Source: Pseudolactococcus sp041800635 (lineage in GTDB: Bacteria; Bacillota; Bacilli; Lactobacillales; Streptococcaceae). From it: a stretch of DNA of 64,000 nt. Position 1 is the stretch's first letter, and each line of letters opens with the position of its first letter. The translations under genes and the position numbers were made by a program. This document shows positions 53,783-62,940 of the stretch, one piece after another. The notes under the pieces are model-generated. The model saw only the letters and a program-made list of their open reading frames with translations. It was not told the DNA's origin and did no database searches. Where the stretch lies: contig CP181259.1 of NCBI GenBank assembly GCA_047833645.1, forward strand, positions 310,001-374,000. The letters are read 5' to 3'.

Positions 53783-53796
53783 TGAAATCGCTTACA
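53783..53796 (+). promoter_or_regulatory. Perfect cre (CcpA) site at the ganS transcription start
   Basis: TGAAATCGCTTACA matches TGWNANCGNTNWCA at every position and lies over the expected start (about 53795), where CcpA binding would block transcription. Confidence 0.8.
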
Positions 53797-53801
53797 TATT
53801 T

Positions 53802-53830
53802 ATGATACACCCTTGCGCTTAACTTGTCAA
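53802..53830 (-). promoter_or_regulatory. ganSPQA promoter
   Basis: -35 TTGACA at 53825-53830 and -10 TATCAT at 53802-53807, 17 bases apart. Confidence 0.8.
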
Positions 53831-53839
53831 TGGTTTTAC

Positions 53840-53851
53840 TAAATTAATTTA
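53840..53851. promoter_or_regulatory. Candidate GanR operator, proximal copy
   Basis: Perfect 12-base palindrome TAAATTAATTTA ten bases upstream of the ganS -35. The identical sequence occurs again at 53947-53958. Confidence 0.6.
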
Positions 53852-53946
53852 CCAATTTTGTGAACTTTTTTATTTGATTAGGGTTGATTATCAGCTCAAC
53901 TACTTGATTTTTTGCCATATCACTCTATAAACGCCTTAATCTTCGA

Positions 53947-53958
53947 TAAATTAATTTA
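53947..53958. promoter_or_regulatory. Candidate GanR operator, distal copy, and ganR promoter
   Basis: The same palindrome, here extended to ATAAATTAATTTAT. It overlaps the likely ganR -35 (53955-53960); the -10 TATAAT follows at 53978-53983. The two copies are 107 bases apart centre to centre, close to ten helical turns. Confidence 0.6.
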
Positions 53959-54015
53959 TTAAATCCAAAAAAAAGTGTATAATGAAGATAAAATGAAGAT
54001 AAGAGGTGAGCTACT

Positions 54016-55011
54016 ATGACCACAATTAAAGAGGTCGCGAAACAATCTGGCTTTTCACAGGCAACCATTTCCCGACTTTTCAAAGGAGATGAAACCCTTT
54101 CAATTACTGAAGAAACAAAAAACATTATCATCAATACCGCTTTGTCTATGGGATTTGATCGCTCAAAAATCAAGACAACCCTGGAAAAAATTGTCTTTCT
54201 GTTTTGGATTACCAAGCAAGAGGAAGTGCAAGATGTTTATTTCAGTAAACTGCGGACAACGATTGAAAAATACGCCAAACTCAATAATATGTCCGTCCAA
54301 ATTTTAACGCACGAAGCAGGTATCAATGCCATTCCCAAAAACATTTCAGGTTTTATCGGCTTGGGGAGTTTCTCGACTAAAGAAATCAAGCAGCTTAAAA
54401 AGCGTTGTCCAAATGGCGTTTTATTGGAAATCAATCCACAGCCTGAGTTATTTGACACCGTTAAACCCGATAGCAGACGCATTACCCAACGGGCGATTAA
54501 CCATTTTATCGCTGCTGGGTACACTAAAATCGGCTTTATCGGCGGCACCTATCACAATCCCGATACGCGAACAACCGAACCTGACTTGCGGGAGATCACC
54601 TTTAGACAGTATTTGGCTGAAAAGAACCTCTTAAATGACAAGTATATCTTTGCCAAGGGGGATTTTTCCGTGCCGCAGGGTGTCTCCTTAGCCGATGAAA
54701 TGGTGCGGACATTAGGCGATGACTTACCTGAAGCGATTTTCATTTCATCAGACACCATTGCTGTCGGCGCGCTCCAATCGCTCAATCGGCACAATATTCA
54801 AATCCCCAATCAGCTGGCCATCATCAGTATGAACGACAATGACATCGCCAAATTTGTTTCCCCACCCCTGACAACTTATCGGATCAATGTCGAAGAAATT
54901 GCGAGAACAGCTGTTGATTTATTGGTTGATCAGATCGTCTACCCCCGTCGCACGACTAAAACGGTGCTTTTGAATTCTGAACTCGTTGTTAGAGAAAGTT
55001 TTGTTGATTAG
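54016..55011 (+). CDS. ganR: LacI-family transcriptional regulator (GanR-like)
   Basis: A 331-residue regulator. The N-terminal helix-turn-helix TIKEVAKQSGFSQATISRLFKGD is the LacI pattern, followed by a hinge and a periplasmic-binding-protein-like effector domain (KIGFIGGTYHNPDTR; PEAIFISSDTIAVGALQSL; LTTYRINVEEIARTAVDLL). AGAGGTGAG precedes the ATG. It is divergent from ganS with two palindromes between. Repression relieved by galacto-oligosaccharides, and autoregulation, are inferred from the layout and from B. subtilis GanR. Confidence 0.9.
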   Translation: MTTIKEVAKQSGFSQATISRLFKGDETLSITEETKNIIINTALSMGFDRSKIKTTLEKIVFLFWITKQEEVQDVYFSKLRTTIEKYAKLNNMSVQILTHEAGINAIPKNISGFIGLGSFSTKEIKQLKKRCPNGVLLEINPQPELFDTVKPDSRRITQRAINHFIAAGYTKIGFIGGTYHNPDTRTTEPDLREITFRQYLAEKNLLNDKYIFAKGDFSVPQGVSLADEMVRTLGDDLPEAIFISSDTIAVGALQSLNRHNIQIPNQLAIISMNDNDIAKFVSPPLTTYRINVEEIARTAVDLLVDQIVYPRRTTKTVLLNSELVVRESFVD

Positions 55012-55096
55012 GTAAAGGCTAAGGCCTCTCTGACTTCAGCTACCGATACTTGCAGCTGAAATCAGCAAGCACTTATTATGACAGTTTAATCACATG

Positions 55097-55129
55097 AAAA
55101 AGCAGATCAGGATTTCTGATCTGCTTTTT
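55097..55129 (+). terminator. ganR terminator
   Basis: Perfect 14-base arms (AAAAAGCAGATCAG) around a five-base loop, T run to 55131. Confidence 0.85.
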
Positions 55130-55198
55130 TTGATACACTATCACACTTTTCGCCTTAAATTGATGACCTATTTTTCTGATCTCAAGCCTATCACAAAA

Positions 55199-55233
55199 AG
55201 CCCTGAGTTTTTGTTGAACAAAGACTCAGGGCT
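55199..55233 (-). terminator. Sortase gene terminator
   Basis: AGCCCTGAGT / ACTCAGGGCT arms; read leftward the stem ends in CTTTTTG, 14 bases beyond the stop. Confidence 0.75.
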
Positions 55234-55246
55234 TGATGTATTCAGT

Positions 55247-55985
55247 TTAAAAATTAGTAAATTGATTATAACTCACTTCAAAAGATTTGGTCACATCTTT
55301 GGGTGCTGTATCAAATGGGAATTCCTTGACATAATCCGCAAAGACAATAATCCGATTCACGGCTTCAATATCGTCACAAGTCACCAGTGTCAGCTCTTTC
55401 TTACCAGGATGATCATCAATCACTTCGACGTGATCAGGTGTCATGACTTGCACATCACGAATTTTGTATTGGTAGATCTTTTCCTTATCCGTGATGTAAA
55501 TCGTCATGTCTTTATTAGCACGTTCAAGTGGTGTGAAGAGCAACTGCGGTGCACCTGTCACACCCGTGACATGGTGACTGGCCAATGCATAATTGCCCTG
55601 CCCCATGACAGAATCCTCTTTCAAGGTCCCAGCACCGTACATAAGCTCAACATTACCAATCCCTCTGAAAATCGGGAGATTGATGCCCAAATCAGGGATG
55701 GCAATACCCCCAATGACTGGCAGTTTTTGCGCATTCAGCTGATTTTTCATGACATCTTCAAAGGAAATCGGATTGACTTTTGAAAAATCAAAATTCCCAA
55801 TACCTTCTTGATTATTTTGCTTCAATGTTTTTTTATCAATCTTGGTCACTTGATATTTATTGGCATTCCAAGCCATAAGCATGTTGCGGAAGCCCTTGTT
55901 AAAAATCAGCAATAAACCAAGCATTAAGAGCAAGATCAACAAAATATTGACCAACCAGCGCCTTAGTTTTTTTATCAGGTGTCAC
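55247..55985 (-). CDS. srtA: Class A sortase, start displaced by a homopolymer frameshift
   Basis: It joins LPXTG proteins to the wall. The catalytic cysteine is in LTLVTCDD, the histidine in LASHHVTG, the arginine in NRIIVFA, after one N-terminal membrane helix. The unbroken frame opens only at a TTG at 55954 (235 residues) without a Shine-Dalgarno. Upstream, AAGGA sits six bases before a GTG at 55983-55985, which runs into a seven-A tract (55967-55973); with six A residues the frame would read TPDKKLRRWLVNILL, the usual basic start before the helix. Thus the tract is a sequencing error, a slippage site or a real mutation. The window's surface protein is a possible substrate. Confidence 0.85.
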
Positions 55986-56020
55986 CTTCCTTCCTTGGCA
56001 TCATTTACAGATCAACTCTG

Positions 56021-57094
56021 TTATTTTAAATCCGCGATATCGCCAAGCTGATACTCGGACTTCTTATCAAGCTCAAAGCGATCTTTAAGATTTTTGCTGA
56101 CATAGACCTTATTATCTTTATCGACAAAAATCGCTTCTAGATCTTTGTGAGCCGCCACAAATTCATAGCCTTTTTTCGTCCCTAGGGCAAAAATGGTGGT
56201 TGACAGCGCGTCACCGTCCACGCCCTTTTTGCTAACAATAGTCACACTTTGGATATCATTGTCAAAAGGATAGCCCGTTTTAGGATCCAATAGATGCGGA
56301 TAAATCTTGCCGTCCACTTCTAAGAATCTTTCGTAAATGCCTGAAGTTGACACAGATTCGTCTTGCGCATCTAAGAGGCCAAATTGCGCCGACACCGCTT
56401 TATTAGGGTCTTTAATACCGATCGTCCATGGCTCTTCAGCCCCCCGATGCGAGTGACCAATCAAGGACAGACTTGAAGAACCTAAGTCAACAATCGCTGT
56501 AGTGACCCCATGCTCTTTCAGATAATCCGTCATTCGATCTGAGACATAGCCTTTGGTAATGGCTCCCAAATCAAGCTTGCCACCTTTTTGGGTGATATAG
56601 ACCGTTTGTTTTTGGTCATCAAATTCGATTAAACGATAAGAAACCAAGGGCAAGGCTTGATCAATTTCAGCCTGACTAGGTTTTCTGGCATCGTCAAATC
56701 CGATGTGCCAGAGGCTACTAATGGCGCCAATCATCATGTCAAACCCTGTCTGTTTATCAGAATAGTCATAGGCGTCTTTCAGCAGTTTGTAGACTGCTTT
56801 TGAAACCTTGACAGGTTTGATACCAGCTTGATCGTTAATCTCATCTAATTGGCTGCCAGATTGATTGACTGAGGTTTTCTTATCATAGTCTTTGGCGATA
56901 GCAAGGGCTGCGGCAATGTCTTTTTCGTGACCTTTATCATAGGCCGTTATTTTAACATAGGTGCCCATGGTAAAGGTTTCTTTAACATAAGGTTTGGTCC
57001 GCAAGTCACGCTTTGGGGTGCCACAAGCTACTAGGACTAAGCTAAGTACCAAAAACATGGCAACTAAGCCTAGGCTTTTTTTAAACTTCTTCAC
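56021..57094 (-). CDS. apbE: FAD:protein FMN transferase (ApbE family lipoprotein)
   Basis: ApbE covalently attaches FMN to threonine in extracytoplasmic flavoproteins. The 357-residue protein has a lipobox LVLVACG (Cys24), then TFTMGTYVKITAYDKG, ITKGYVSDRMTDYL and SVSTSGIYERF, and ALSTTIFALGTKKGYEF near the end. No target flavoprotein with an FMN-binding domain is in the window. Its first codons overlap the 3' end of gyrA by 14 bases. Confidence 0.92.
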   Translation of the reverse strand: MKKFKKSLGLVAMFLVLSLVLVACGTPKRDLRTKPYVKETFTMGTYVKITAYDKGHEKDIAAALAIAKDYDKKTSVNQSGSQLDEINDQAGIKPVKVSKAVYKLLKDAYDYSDKQTGFDMMIGAISSLWHIGFDDARKPSQAEIDQALPLVSYRLIEFDDQKQTVYITQKGGKLDLGAITKGYVSDRMTDYLKEHGVTTAIVDLGSSSLSLIGHSHRGAEEPWTIGIKDPNKAVSAQFGLLDAQDESVSTSGIYERFLEVDGKIYPHLLDPKTGYPFDNDIQSVTIVSKKGVDGDALSTTIFALGTKKGYEFVAAHKDLEAIFVDKDNKVYVSKNLKDRFELDKKSEYQLGDIADLK

Positions 57095-59558
57095 TTGTCA
57101 CTTCCTCAGTACCATTTTCAGGGGTATCAGGTAGCTCAGCTTCACGCTCAACTAGTGCAAAAGTGACGATGTGGGCTTCTTTGTCCAGGCGCATGACTTT
57201 CACGCCTTGGGCGCTACGGCCGGTTTGGGAGATGTTGTCGACGTTGGTCCGGATGATGACGCCAGTATCTGTGATCAGCATGAGGTCTTCGTCGCCATTG
57301 ACGGTCACGAGGCCGGCTAATTTACCGGTCCGTTCGGTCACGTTCATGACTTTAATCCCTTTACCACCGCGGCCTTTGGTTGGATACTGCTCAGCGCTAG
57401 TCCGTTTACCGAGGCCGTTTTCACTGACAACGAGGACTTCCTGACTGTCGTTAATGCTACTTGAGCCGACGACAAAGTCACCGTCACGGAGGTTGACCCC
57501 TTTAACACCTGTCGCTGCACGACCCATGTCACGGAGGATATTTTCCTTGAAACGAACAGAATAACCATCATGCGTCCCGATGATCAATTCTTCCTGACCT
57601 GTTGTCAGTAAGACATTGACTAACTCGTCATCTTCACGCAGGTTGAGGGCTTTCAGACCATTGGTTCTGATGTTGGCAAAGTGATTAGCGCTGGTTCGTT
57701 TAACAATCCCACGTAGAGTTGTGAAGAGAAGGAAGCGCTCTTGGTCAGATTTTTCAACGTTGATGACGGTTTGAATCGTTTCGCCTTCATCTAGTTTAAG
57801 CAGGTTGACAATTGGCAAGCCTTTGGCCTGACGACCATACTCTGGAATTTCGTAGGCTTTCATTCGATAGACACGACCACGGTTGGTGAAGAATAAGAGA
57901 TGGTCATGCGTAGAAGTTGACACCATGTGTTTGATGAAATCTTCATCTGACACGCCAGACCCTTGGACACCACGGCCGCCACGGTTTTGCGCCCGGAATT
58001 CATCTTGGTTGAGACGTTTGATATAGCCTTTATTTGACAAGGTAATCAAGACATCTTCTTCTTCGATTAAGTCTTCGTCTTCTACACTGAGGACCTCACC
58101 GACAAGCAGCTCTGTCCGGCGCGGATCAGCGAATTTACGCTTGATCTCTTCCATTTCTTCTGTGATAATGGCAACAACGCGCTCAGGTTTCGCAAGAATA
58201 TCAATCAAATCAGCAATCAAGGCCAATAAGTCATCATATTCTTTCTGTATTTTATCACGTTCCAAACCTGTCAAACGACGGAGACGCATGTCTAAGATGG
58301 CTTGTGATTGACGTTCTGATAATTCAAAACGTGACATCAATTCAGCTTGGGCGATGGCATCTGTTTCAGACCCACGAATAATTTTGATAATCTCATCAAT
58401 ATTATCCAGGGCAATCAACAAGCCTTCTAAAATATGGGCACGCGCTTCAGCTTTTTCTTTGTCAAACTGCGTCCGGCGGGTAATGACTTCTTTTTGGTGG
58501 GCGATGTAATGTGTCAGGATTTCTTTAACTGACAGAATTTTCGGTGCACCCTCAACGATTGCCAACATATTAAAGCTGAAATTAGTCTGAACGCTGGTTA
58601 ATTTATATAAGTTATTCAGGATAACATTGGCAGACGCATCACGGCGCACTTCGATAATAAAGCGAACACCGTCACGGTTAGACTCATCACGAACTGCTGT
58701 AATACCTTCAATCCGCTTTTCTTGCGCCAAACGCACGATATGCTCATGCAATTTGGCCTTGTTAACCATGTAAGGAAATTCGGTAATCACGATGCGTTCT
58801 TTACCGGATTTTGTGATTTCAATCTCTGATTTGGCACGTAAGGTAATGCTACCTTTCCCTGTTTCATAGGCACGGTGAATCCCACTGCGTCCCATCACAA
58901 GGGCACCTGTTGGAAAGTCAGGACCAGGCAAGACTTCCATGATATCACGCGTTGTCGCCTCAGGATTGGACATGAGGAGTTTCACGGCATCAATCGTTTC
59001 ACCCAGATTATGGGGTGGAATATTGGTCGCCATCCCGACAGCAATCCCTGTCGTTCCATTGACCAAAAGGTTAGGGAAGCGCGCAGGAAGCACAACGGGT
59101 TCACGTTCTGTGCCATCATAGTTATCGATGAAATCAACTGTTTTTTTGTTAATATCGCGCAACATTTCAAGCGCAATCTTGCTCATCCGTGCTTCTGTAT
59201 ACCGCATGGCAGCGGCGCCGTCACCGTCCATAGAACCGAAGTTACCATGACCATCGACGAGCATGTGGCGGTAACTCCACCATTGTGCCATCCGAACCAT
59301 AGATTCATAAATGGCCGAATCCCCGTGCGGGTGGTATTTACCCATGACATCACCGGTAATACGGGCAGATTTTTTATGTGCTTTATCAGGTGTGACACCT
59401 AACTCATTCATGCCATAAAGAATACGACGATGGACGGGTTTTAGACCATCTCGCACATCAGGCAAAGCCCGTGCCACAATGACACTCATGGCGTAGTCGA
59501 TGAAACTCGTCTTCATTTCACTCGCCAGATTCACACTGACTAAATTTTTGTCTTGCAT
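57081..59558 (-). CDS. gyrA: DNA gyrase subunit A
   Basis: With GyrB it introduces negative supercoils. The catalytic tyrosine (about 120) is in AAMRYTEAR. A GyrA-box is recognisable as QNRGGRG before GVQGSG in the C-terminal domain, marking it as gyrase and not topoisomerase IV. Quinolone positions in HPHGDSAIYE keep serine (about 81) and glutamate (about 85). The frame extends up to a TTG at 59576, but AAAGG lies within it ten bases before the ATG at 59558, which gives MQDKNLVSV and 825 residues. A TGGTATAAT promoter lies upstream. Confidence 0.97.
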   Translation of the reverse strand: MQDKNLVSVNLASEMKTSFIDYAMSVIVARALPDVRDGLKPVHRRILYGMNELGVTPDKAHKKSARITGDVMGKYHPHGDSAIYESMVRMAQWWSYRHMLVDGHGNFGSMDGDGAAAMRYTEARMSKIALEMLRDINKKTVDFIDNYDGTEREPVVLPARFPNLLVNGTTGIAVGMATNIPPHNLGETIDAVKLLMSNPEATTRDIMEVLPGPDFPTGALVMGRSGIHRAYETGKGSITLRAKSEIEITKSGKERIVITEFPYMVNKAKLHEHIVRLAQEKRIEGITAVRDESNRDGVRFIIEVRRDASANVILNNLYKLTSVQTNFSFNMLAIVEGAPKILSVKEILTHYIAHQKEVITRRTQFDKEKAEARAHILEGLLIALDNIDEIIKIIRGSETDAIAQAELMSRFELSERQSQAILDMRLRRLTGLERDKIQKEYDDLLALIADLIDILAKPERVVAIITEEMEEIKRKFADPRRTELLVGEVLSVEDEDLIEEEDVLITLSNKGYIKRLNQDEFRAQNRGGRGVQGSGVSDEDFIKHMVSTSTHDHLLFFTNRGRVYRMKAYEIPEYGRQAKGLPIVNLLKLDEGETIQTVINVEKSDQERFLLFTTLRGIVKRTSANHFANIRTNGLKALNLREDDELVNVLLTTGQEELIIGTHDGYSVRFKENILRDMGRAATGVKGVNLRDGDFVVGSSSINDSQEVLVVSENGLGKRTSAEQYPTKGRGGKGIKVMNVTERTGKLAGLVTVNGDEDLMLITDTGVIIRTNVDNISQTGRSAQGVKVMRLDKEAHIVTFALVEREAELPDTPENGTEEVTSEEV

Positions 59559-59598
59559 TGATATACAGCCTTTCAAATACTAATCACGTATTGCCACC

Positions 59599-59607
59599 AT
59601 TATACCA
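59599..59607 (-). promoter_or_regulatory. gyrA extended -10 promoter
   Basis: TGGTATAAT follows directly on the T-tract of the arg terminator; the leader to the ATG is about 35 bases. Confidence 0.65.
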
Positions 59608-59621
59608 AAAAAATAGGAAAA

Positions 59622-59642
59622 AAGCTAGGAATAACCTAGCTT
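59622..59642 (-). terminator. Terminator of the argCJDB operon
   Basis: AAGCTAGG / CCTAGCTT around a five-base loop, T runs leftward, about 70 bases beyond argB. Confidence 0.75.
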
Positions 59643-59712
59643 CACAGTCTGTTGATGGCTTTGAAAAAAGCAAATTTTGCTGTGTTTGTCAAGCTCTCAG
59701 AGTCGACTTGAC

Positions 59713-60591
59713 TTACAACGTTAATTGGTCATATTTCGTTAAATCTAGATCACCTTTTTTAATCAAAGTGCCAAAGCCTTCACTGGTGAATAATTCAAAA
59801 ATCAGTGAATTCTTCAAGCAACCATCTAGTAAAACCGCTTCATTTAAGCCATTTTGCATGGCATATTTGATGGCTTCCAATTTTGGAATCATCCCACCGG
59901 AAATTTTTCCTGCTTCAATCAAGTGATCAATTTCTGCCAGCGTCGTTTCCGGTAAAAACGAGGCTTCATCTGGAAAATTTGAATACAGGCCACGGACATC
60001 TGATAAAAGAATAAAGCGTTCAGCCTGCAATTCCCCTGCAATCCGACTGGCTGCGGTATCGGCATTGACATTATAAATCTCGCCCGCCGCATCAACACCC
60101 GCAGTCGCAATGACAGGAATAGCCGAGGTCTTGGCAATCCGCTCGATAATCTCAGTATTAATCTTGGTGATCTTTCCAACGTAGCCCAGATCTTCAGACA
60201 GTTGCTCAACTTCGATCATCCGCCCATCAATGCCAGAGATACCAATCGCTTCTCCCCCTAGCCGTTGAATGTCCCGAACTAAACTTTTGTTCACCATGCC
60301 CGACAGGGCCGTCAGCGCAAGCTCAGCCGTCTCCTCGTCGGTATAGCGCAAACCGTTGATGAACTTCGATTCTTTGCCGTACTTATCTAGCAATTCATTA
60401 ATGGCAGGTCCACCACCATGCACAAGAACGACATTGATCCCCAGTGTCTTCAGTAGCAAAATATCACTCAGGACTGACTTTTTGATGGCATCATCCGTCA
60501 TAGCGTTGCCGCCGTATTTGATGACGACTGTCTGCCCCTGATACTTGAGCATGAAAGGCAACGCCGCCGTCAGCGTTTCAGGTACATTCAT
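59713..60591 (-). CDS. argB: Acetylglutamate kinase
   Basis: It phosphorylates N-acetylglutamate, the second step of arginine synthesis. The amino acid kinase fold is shown by VVIKYGGNAM, VLVHGGGPAIN, and GISGIDGRMIEVEQ; TDVRG-type nucleotide loop reads LLSDVRGLYSN, and SGGMIPKLEA is near the end. Its 292 residues lack the extra N-terminal helix of arginine-sensitive forms, or nearly so. It overlaps argD by four bases and closes argCJDB. Confidence 0.96.
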   Translation of the reverse strand: MNVPETLTAALPFMLKYQGQTVVIKYGGNAMTDDAIKKSVLSDILLLKTLGINVVLVHGGGPAINELLDKYGKESKFINGLRYTDEETAELALTALSGMVNKSLVRDIQRLGGEAIGISGIDGRMIEVEQLSEDLGYVGKITKINTEIIERIAKTSAIPVIATAGVDAAGEIYNVNADTAASRIAGELQAERFILLSDVRGLYSNFPDEASFLPETTLAEIDHLIEAGKISGGMIPKLEAIKYAMQNGLNEAVLLDGCLKNSLIFELFTSEGFGTLIKKGDLDLTKYDQLTL

Positions 60592-61724
60592 AAAATTCCC
60601 TCCAATATCGCCACGCCGTCCGCCAACTGCGCTTTCGTCATGACCAATGGTGGCAGCAATCTAACAACGTCTTTACCCGCGGACAAGACTAGGAGACCTT
60701 GCGCTCTGGCTTCTGACAAGACCGCTTGCAACTGTGTACCGTCAGTGAGTTGGATACCTATCATGAGACCCAAATTTCTGATGGCTTTAACAGTTGGTTT
60801 GCTTGCTAATTTTTCTTTGAGCTGTGCTTTGAGAAAGTCTGCTTTATCAGCCACTTCAGCTAAAAACCCATCGGAAGTCAGTTCAGTCAAGACAGCCTTA
60901 GCACTGGCCATGGCTAAAGGATTCCCGCCAAAAGTCGAGCCGTGTTTACCAGCACTGAAACAATCTGCATAGCAATTTTTAACCAACATAGCACCAACTG
61001 GCAACCCATTGCCCAAACCTTTAGCCGTCGTAAAGACATCCGGTTGCAGGCCGAAATGTTCAAAGGCAAATAATTTACCCGTCCGACCATTGCCAGTTTG
61101 GACTTCATCCGCAATCAGCAAAATCCCCTGTTCTTGACAGCTTTTGAGTGCTGCCGCAAATTCTGCTGTGATGGGCATCACGCCACCTTCACCTTGGACA
61201 ATTTCAAAAAGAATGGCACCCGTTTGAGGGGTGACAGAGGCTTTAAGACTGTCGACATCGTTATAGATGGCTTTTGAAAAGCCTGATACCATGGGCCAGA
61301 AGCCGTTTTGGATTTTGTCCTGCATGGTGGCTGACATGGCGCCGAAAGTCCGACCGTGAAAGCCGTCTTCGAAGGCCAAGATTTCTTTGCCTGGTTTGAT
61401 CAAACGGGCCAGCTTGAGCGCTGCTTCGTTGGCTTCTGCGCCAGAGTTTGCGAAGAAGGCCTTGTAGTGGTCCGCCTGGTCGAGTAAATCCGCCACTTCT
61501 TCCTGCAAAGGATTGTTGTAGAGGTTAGAGAGATGGGCGAGGGCATCCACTTGTGCTTTGACAGCAGCTTTGCCCGCTTCAAAAGAATAGCCCAAGTTCA
61601 TAACGCCAATCCCACTCGTGAAATCTAAGTATTTTTTGCCCGCCTCATCAAATAGATAAACGCCTTCGCCATGCGTAAAGGTCATGGGAATTCTAGTCCC
61701 GTAGTTTTGGAGTAAATGTGTCAT
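60588..61724 (-). CDS. argD: Acetylornithine aminotransferase
   Basis: A class III PLP aminotransferase of 378 residues. The PLP region shows FFANSGAEANEAALKLAR (phosphate-binding), FHGRTFGAMSAT, IADEVQTGNGRTG with the ring-stacking aspartate, and the Schiff-base lysine in VFTTAKGLGNGLPVGA. It makes N-acetylornithine from acetylglutamate semialdehyde with glutamate. It overlaps argB by four bases; argJ stops 15 bases upstream. Confidence 0.95.
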   Translation of the reverse strand: MTHLLQNYGTRIPMTFTHGEGVYLFDEAGKKYLDFTSGIGVMNLGYSFEAGKAAVKAQVDALAHLSNLYNNPLQEEVADLLDQADHYKAFFANSGAEANEAALKLARLIKPGKEILAFEDGFHGRTFGAMSATMQDKIQNGFWPMVSGFSKAIYNDVDSLKASVTPQTGAILFEIVQGEGGVMPITAEFAAALKSCQEQGILLIADEVQTGNGRTGKLFAFEHFGLQPDVFTTAKGLGNGLPVGAMLVKNCYADCFSAGKHGSTFGGNPLAMASAKAVLTELTSDGFLAEVADKADFLKAQLKEKLASKPTVKAIRNLGLMIGIQLTDGTQLQAVLSEARAQGLLVLSAGKDVVRLLPPLVMTKAQLADGVAILEGIL

Positions 61725-61739
61725 AGGTTTTTTTCTTTC

Positions 61740-62939
61740 TTAAGAATGGTAGAGGGCATTGATTTTTACGTATTTGTAGGTTAAATCACAGCCCCAAGCT
61801 GTTCCAGACGCTGTGCCATTGTTAAGATCAGCATCAATGACAACTATCTTTTCTTTGAGTTTTTCAGAGAGTTCTGCCTGATCAAAATCAACAGGTGTCG
61901 AATGGAGCAAGACCAAATCGTCTTGAATTTCTAACTCAATATCTGGGACATCAAAGGCTGCGACTTGTCCAATCGCTGAAATCACGCGCCCCCAGTTAGG
62001 ATCAGCACCAAAAATCGCTGTTTTAACAAGGCTAGAACCCACAATCTGTTTGGCAATCAGACGCGCTGATAAGTCATCTGGCGCTCCAGTAACATTAACT
62101 TCGATGAGTTTGGTTGCCCCTTCACCGTCTGCTGCGATTTTTTTCGCCAAATCTTGACAGACGATAGCTAGAACGGCTTTGAAAGCTTGGTAATCTTCGG
62201 TGTCGACTAGGATTTCAGCATTGTCAGCTCGACCATTTGCCATGACCAGCACCGTATCATTGGTAGACGTATCGCCGTCTACCGTGATTTGGTTGAAAGT
62301 CGTCTCAATTATTTCTGACAGCATGTTTTGCAGCAAGGGTTGGGCGATTTTGGCATCAGTTGTGATGAAGCCAAGCATAGTCGCCATATTGGGATGAATC
62401 ATGCCTGAGCCCTTGCAGACACCTGCAACCGTGACTGTTTTGCCAGCAATCTCAACTTCATAAGTCACTTCTTTTGTGACCAGATCAGTTGTCAAAATAG
62501 CTTCAGCGAAACCGTTGGTATGACCATTTTCAGCAGAGAGTTTAGAAATGCCTAGCGCGATTTTATCCATGGGAAGTTGCTTGCCAATAACACCTGTTGA
62601 GCAAACCGCCACATGACTTGGGTTGAGGTCAAATTTTTCCGCCAACAAACGCTGTATCTTTTTGGCGTTCGTGATGCCTTCATCTCCTGTCACAGCATTG
62701 GCAATGGCTGAGTTGACGATGATGGCTTGCGCCACGCCACCGGCGACCACTGCTTTATCTAGTGCGATTGGTGCGGCAGCTACTTTGTTTGTCGTGAAGA
62801 CCCCTGCGACTGCAGCGGGGACTTCTGAAAGGATGAGCCCTAAGTCCAATTTTTGGAATTTGAGCTCCGCGTGTGTGGCATCTGCCGTGAACCCCTTAGG
62901 TGAGGCGATATTTCCTTTGATTGCTTTAAATTTTGTCAT
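61740..62939 (-). CDS. argJ: Glutamate N-acetyltransferase / amino-acid acetyltransferase (ArgJ)
   Basis: ArgJ transfers the acetyl group from acetylornithine to glutamate, cycling it, and often also makes acetylglutamate from acetyl-CoA. The precursor self-cleaves before the nucleophile threonine in MIHPNMATMLGF, which is present. ATGVIGKQLPM-type and TNDTVLVMANG motifs are present as CSTGVIGKQLPM. An in-frame TTG lies at 62981 inside argC, but the ATG at 62939, one base after the argC stop, gives MTKFKAIKGNI and 399 residues, so translation is probably coupled. No argE or argA is needed with a bifunctional enzyme. Confidence 0.94.
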   Translation of the reverse strand: MTKFKAIKGNIASPKGFTADATHAELKFQKLDLGLILSEVPAAVAGVFTTNKVAAAPIALDKAVVAGGVAQAIIVNSAIANAVTGDEGITNAKKIQRLLAEKFDLNPSHVAVCSTGVIGKQLPMDKIALGISKLSAENGHTNGFAEAILTTDLVTKEVTYEVEIAGKTVTVAGVCKGSGMIHPNMATMLGFITTDAKIAQPLLQNMLSEIIETTFNQITVDGDTSTNDTVLVMANGRADNAEILVDTEDYQAFKAVLAIVCQDLAKKIAADGEGATKLIEVNVTGAPDDLSARLIAKQIVGSSLVKTAIFGADPNWGRVISAIGQVAAFDVPDIELEIQDDLVLLHSTPVDFDQAELSEKLKEKIVVIDADLNNGTASGTAWGCDLTYKYVKINALYHS

Positions 62940-62940
62940 G

